Source: Candidatus Altarchaeota archaeon
GTDB taxonomy: Archaea; Altiarchaeota; Altiarchaeia; JAFGQM01
Direction: 5' to 3'
Length of the DNA stretch: 6,218 nucleotides
Assembly (NCBI GenBank): GCA_016935655.1
Contig: JAFGQM010000013.1
Coordinates: 1-6,218 of the forward strand
Shown piece after piece: positions 4,992 through 6,218 of this stretch (positions within the stretch are counted from its first letter, which is position 1; every line of letters starts with the position of its first letter). The translations under genes and the position numbers were made by a program. The notes under the pieces are model-generated. The model ran no database searches. It was not told the origin of the DNA and was given only the letters and a program-made list of their open reading frames with translations.

Positions 4992-5001
4992 AAACCTTTA
5001 A
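4987..5001 (-). promoter_or_regulatory. BRE/TATA promoter of the ArsR operon, near-leaderless
   Basis: On the minus strand the sequence reads TTAAAGG (BRE-like, 5001-4995) followed by TTTATATA (4994-4987), close to the archaeal consensus. Transcription should start ~26 nt downstream, near 4964, only about 0-5 nt before the ATG at 4961. No Shine-Dalgarno sequence fits there, which supports leaderless translation. Confidence 0.75.
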
Positions 5002-5049
5002 TCAGTCGTTTTCCTACCCAAAAGAGTCTACCATAAGTGCACGGGTAAC

Positions 5050-5057
5050 TTTTTATC
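5050..5057 (+). promoter_or_regulatory. Weak TATA-like element for the beta-helix gene
   Basis: TTTTTATC lies ~36 nt before the ATG at 5089, predicting transcription start near 5080 and a very short leader. The match is weaker than the divergent ArsR promoter and I see no clear BRE. No convincing ribosome binding site is present just before the ATG. Confidence 0.4.
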
Positions 5058-5088
5058 TTCCCTCCGTTTAAGGAAAACCGTTATTGAA

Positions 5089-6218
5089 ATGGCTAAGGAT
5101 GTACTATTGGGCTTGTTCGTGATTCTGTTGCTACCGACAGTCCTAGCCACCGACTACTACGTGGACAAGTCCGGTATAAGCGGGACTTGCGCAGATGCCA
5201 ACCCCGGAACTATAATGCAACCCTGGTGCACGATAAACAAGGCCGTCCAGACTGTAAGGGCCGGCGACACCGTTTACATAAGGCAGGGCGTCTATTACGA
5301 GTCCCTGACCATGCAGAACTCCGGCGCGCCCGGGAACCCCATAACCTTCAAGGCCTACCCAGGAGACGAGTGCAAGGGCGAGTATGCCGGTTTGAAGAGC
5401 GATTGTGGAGTGGTAATCGATGGCTCATATGTATTAAGCGGCACATGGCAGAGGGACGGCGGGGACATTTATTATATTGACGTCCCGGACGGCGTCCTAA
5501 CCCAAGCGGGCAAGGACTCGGTCTTCGTGGAGGGCGATAGATTCCGGTATGCTACAGAACCGGACCAGGCGACCCCCTACTTCAACTACGGCAACTACAA
5601 CATTGCCCAGAGCATGACCGAGTCCAGCGTCTACGACCCGGTAAACCTTAACCAAGCCAACGGGTTCTGGACGGGAGGTTACGTGAAATTCAGGTTCACG
5701 GACAGCTCGCACCGCATAAGGGAGATCACAGGTTTCACCTCGAACACGCTCTCGTTCGACCCGCTTGACATCGATATAGGCAATTTACATGACGGGAAGT
5801 ACACTTACATCATGATAAACCACCTGTCCTTATTAGACCAGCCGGGCGAGTTCTACATAGACTACAAATCCAGCCCCAAGAGGCTTTATCTTATAACTCT
5901 GGACCGGCAGTCGCCGCAGGGGCAAGTAGTCTCCATAAACCACAGGTCTAAGGGTATCTACATGAACTATAAGAGTTATATAAGAATAGAGGGCCTTGAG
6001 ATCAGGAAACACCGGGGTGGCGCGATAGACATCCAAGATTACTACCACAGCGACATAGACGGCATAGATGTAGTGAACAACTACATACATGACAACGGCA
6101 ACCCGGAGGGGATATTCTACGAGGGCGGCGACGGCGTGGCGGCTCAGAACGTCAGGGGCCTCCTGGTGGAGAACAACGAGTTCTTCAGGAACTCCATCAG
6201 CGCCATAGTCTTCGGGGG
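5089..6218 (+). CDS. Secreted right-handed parallel beta-helix protein, N-terminal part (runs off window)
   Basis: Extracellular or cell-surface protein; 376 codons are visible and the frame is open at the window end. Residues 1-20 (MAKDVLLGLFVILLLPTVLA) form a signal peptide, probably cut after L-A. Residues ~22-112 carry the typical first coil of pectate-lyase-like proteins: T-D-Y-Y-V-D-K-S-G, P-W-C-T-I-N-K-A-V, A-G-D-T-V-Y-I-R-Q-G-V-Y, then A-P-G-N-P-I-T-F-K-A-Y-P-G-D and V-V-I-D-G-S. A long insert (~113-265) follows, then L-L-D-Q-P-G-E-F-Y-I-D, common in this family. From ~290, coil repeats appear (S-Y-I-R-I-E-G-L-E-I, I-D-V-V-N-N-Y-I-H-D-N-G, L-L-V-E-N-N-E-F-F-R-N). Such proteins include polysaccharide lyases, glycan-binding proteins and archaeal surface adhesins; catalytic residues cannot be assigned. 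Cys34, Cys47, Cys95 and Cys106 could form disulfides. It is divergent from the ArsR operon and probably unrelated to it. Confidence 0.88.
   Translation, partial: MAKDVLLGLFVILLLPTVLATDYYVDKSGISGTCADANPGTIMQPWCTINKAVQTVRAGDTVYIRQGVYYESLTMQNSGAPGNPITFKAYPGDECKGEYAGLKSDCGVVIDGSYVLSGTWQRDGGDIYYIDVPDGVLTQAGKDSVFVEGDRFRYATEPDQATPYFNYGNYNIAQSMTESSVYDPVNLNQANGFWTGGYVKFRFTDSSHRIREITGFTSNTLSFDPLDIDIGNLHDGKYTYIMINHLSLLDQPGEFYIDYKSSPKRLYLITLDRQSPQGQVVSINHRSKGIYMNYKSYIRIEGLEIRKHRGGAIDIQDYYHSDIDGIDVVNNYIHDNGNPEGIFYEGGDGVAAQNVRGLLVENNEFFRNSISAIVFG

Noticed and set aside
1..6218. CRISPR array, insertion sequence or integration site
   Set aside because: No regularly spaced repeats, transposase-like frame, terminal inverted repeats or tRNA-linked direct repeats were seen.

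Overview
The window reads as archaeal. The ribosomal protein on the minus strand is the long archaeal/eukaryotic form of S15 (about 150 residues). Promoters look like BRE/TATA elements placed so that some transcripts have almost no leader. Coding sequence is rich in ATA (Ile) and AGG (Arg) codons. I cannot name the lineage. A small-genome or uncultured archaeon would fit, but that is only an impression.

Layout. (1) Positions 1-1131, minus strand, form a tightly coupled translation cluster: rps15, then an unrecognised 37-residue ORF, then the 5' part of serS, which leaves the window at position 1. Both junctions are 4-nt ATGA overlaps. (2) Positions 1132-1296 are a divergent regulatory region holding a palindromic TATA element. 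(3) Positions 1297-1569, plus strand, hold a small two-helix, cysteine-rich membrane protein whose frame is interrupted by one TGA (1408-1410) directly after a Cys codon. A hairpin overlaps its final stop. (4) Positions 1570-1749 are non-coding between convergent genes. (5) Positions 1750-4961, minus strand, form a compact six-gene operon. In transcription order it encodes an ArsR-family repressor, an ArsF-like membrane-anchored thioredoxin-fold protein with CYSC, a small cupin, a CcdA/ArsG-like membrane thiol protein, a 72-residue thioredoxin-like protein with CPKC, and an ArsP-type permease (DUF318). (6) Positions 4962-5088 are a divergent promoter region with a 32-bp imperfect palindrome over the operon's start. 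(7) Positions 5089-6218, plus strand, hold the 5' part of a secreted parallel beta-helix protein that leaves the window.

How the genes may work together. Gene content resembles arsEFG-type and ArsP operons associated with resistance to arsenicals or metals. The inferred scheme is that CcdA/ArsG carries reducing equivalents across the membrane by its buried Cys pair, the two thioredoxin-fold proteins exchange thiols on either side, the permease exports the toxicant, and the ArsR protein derepresses the operon when its Cys-x-Cys site binds metal(loid). The substrate cannot be read from sequence. The TGA-interrupted cysteine-rich membrane protein next to this operon is the most unusual item. It may be a selenoprotein-like recoding event, a nonsense mutation or a sequencing error.
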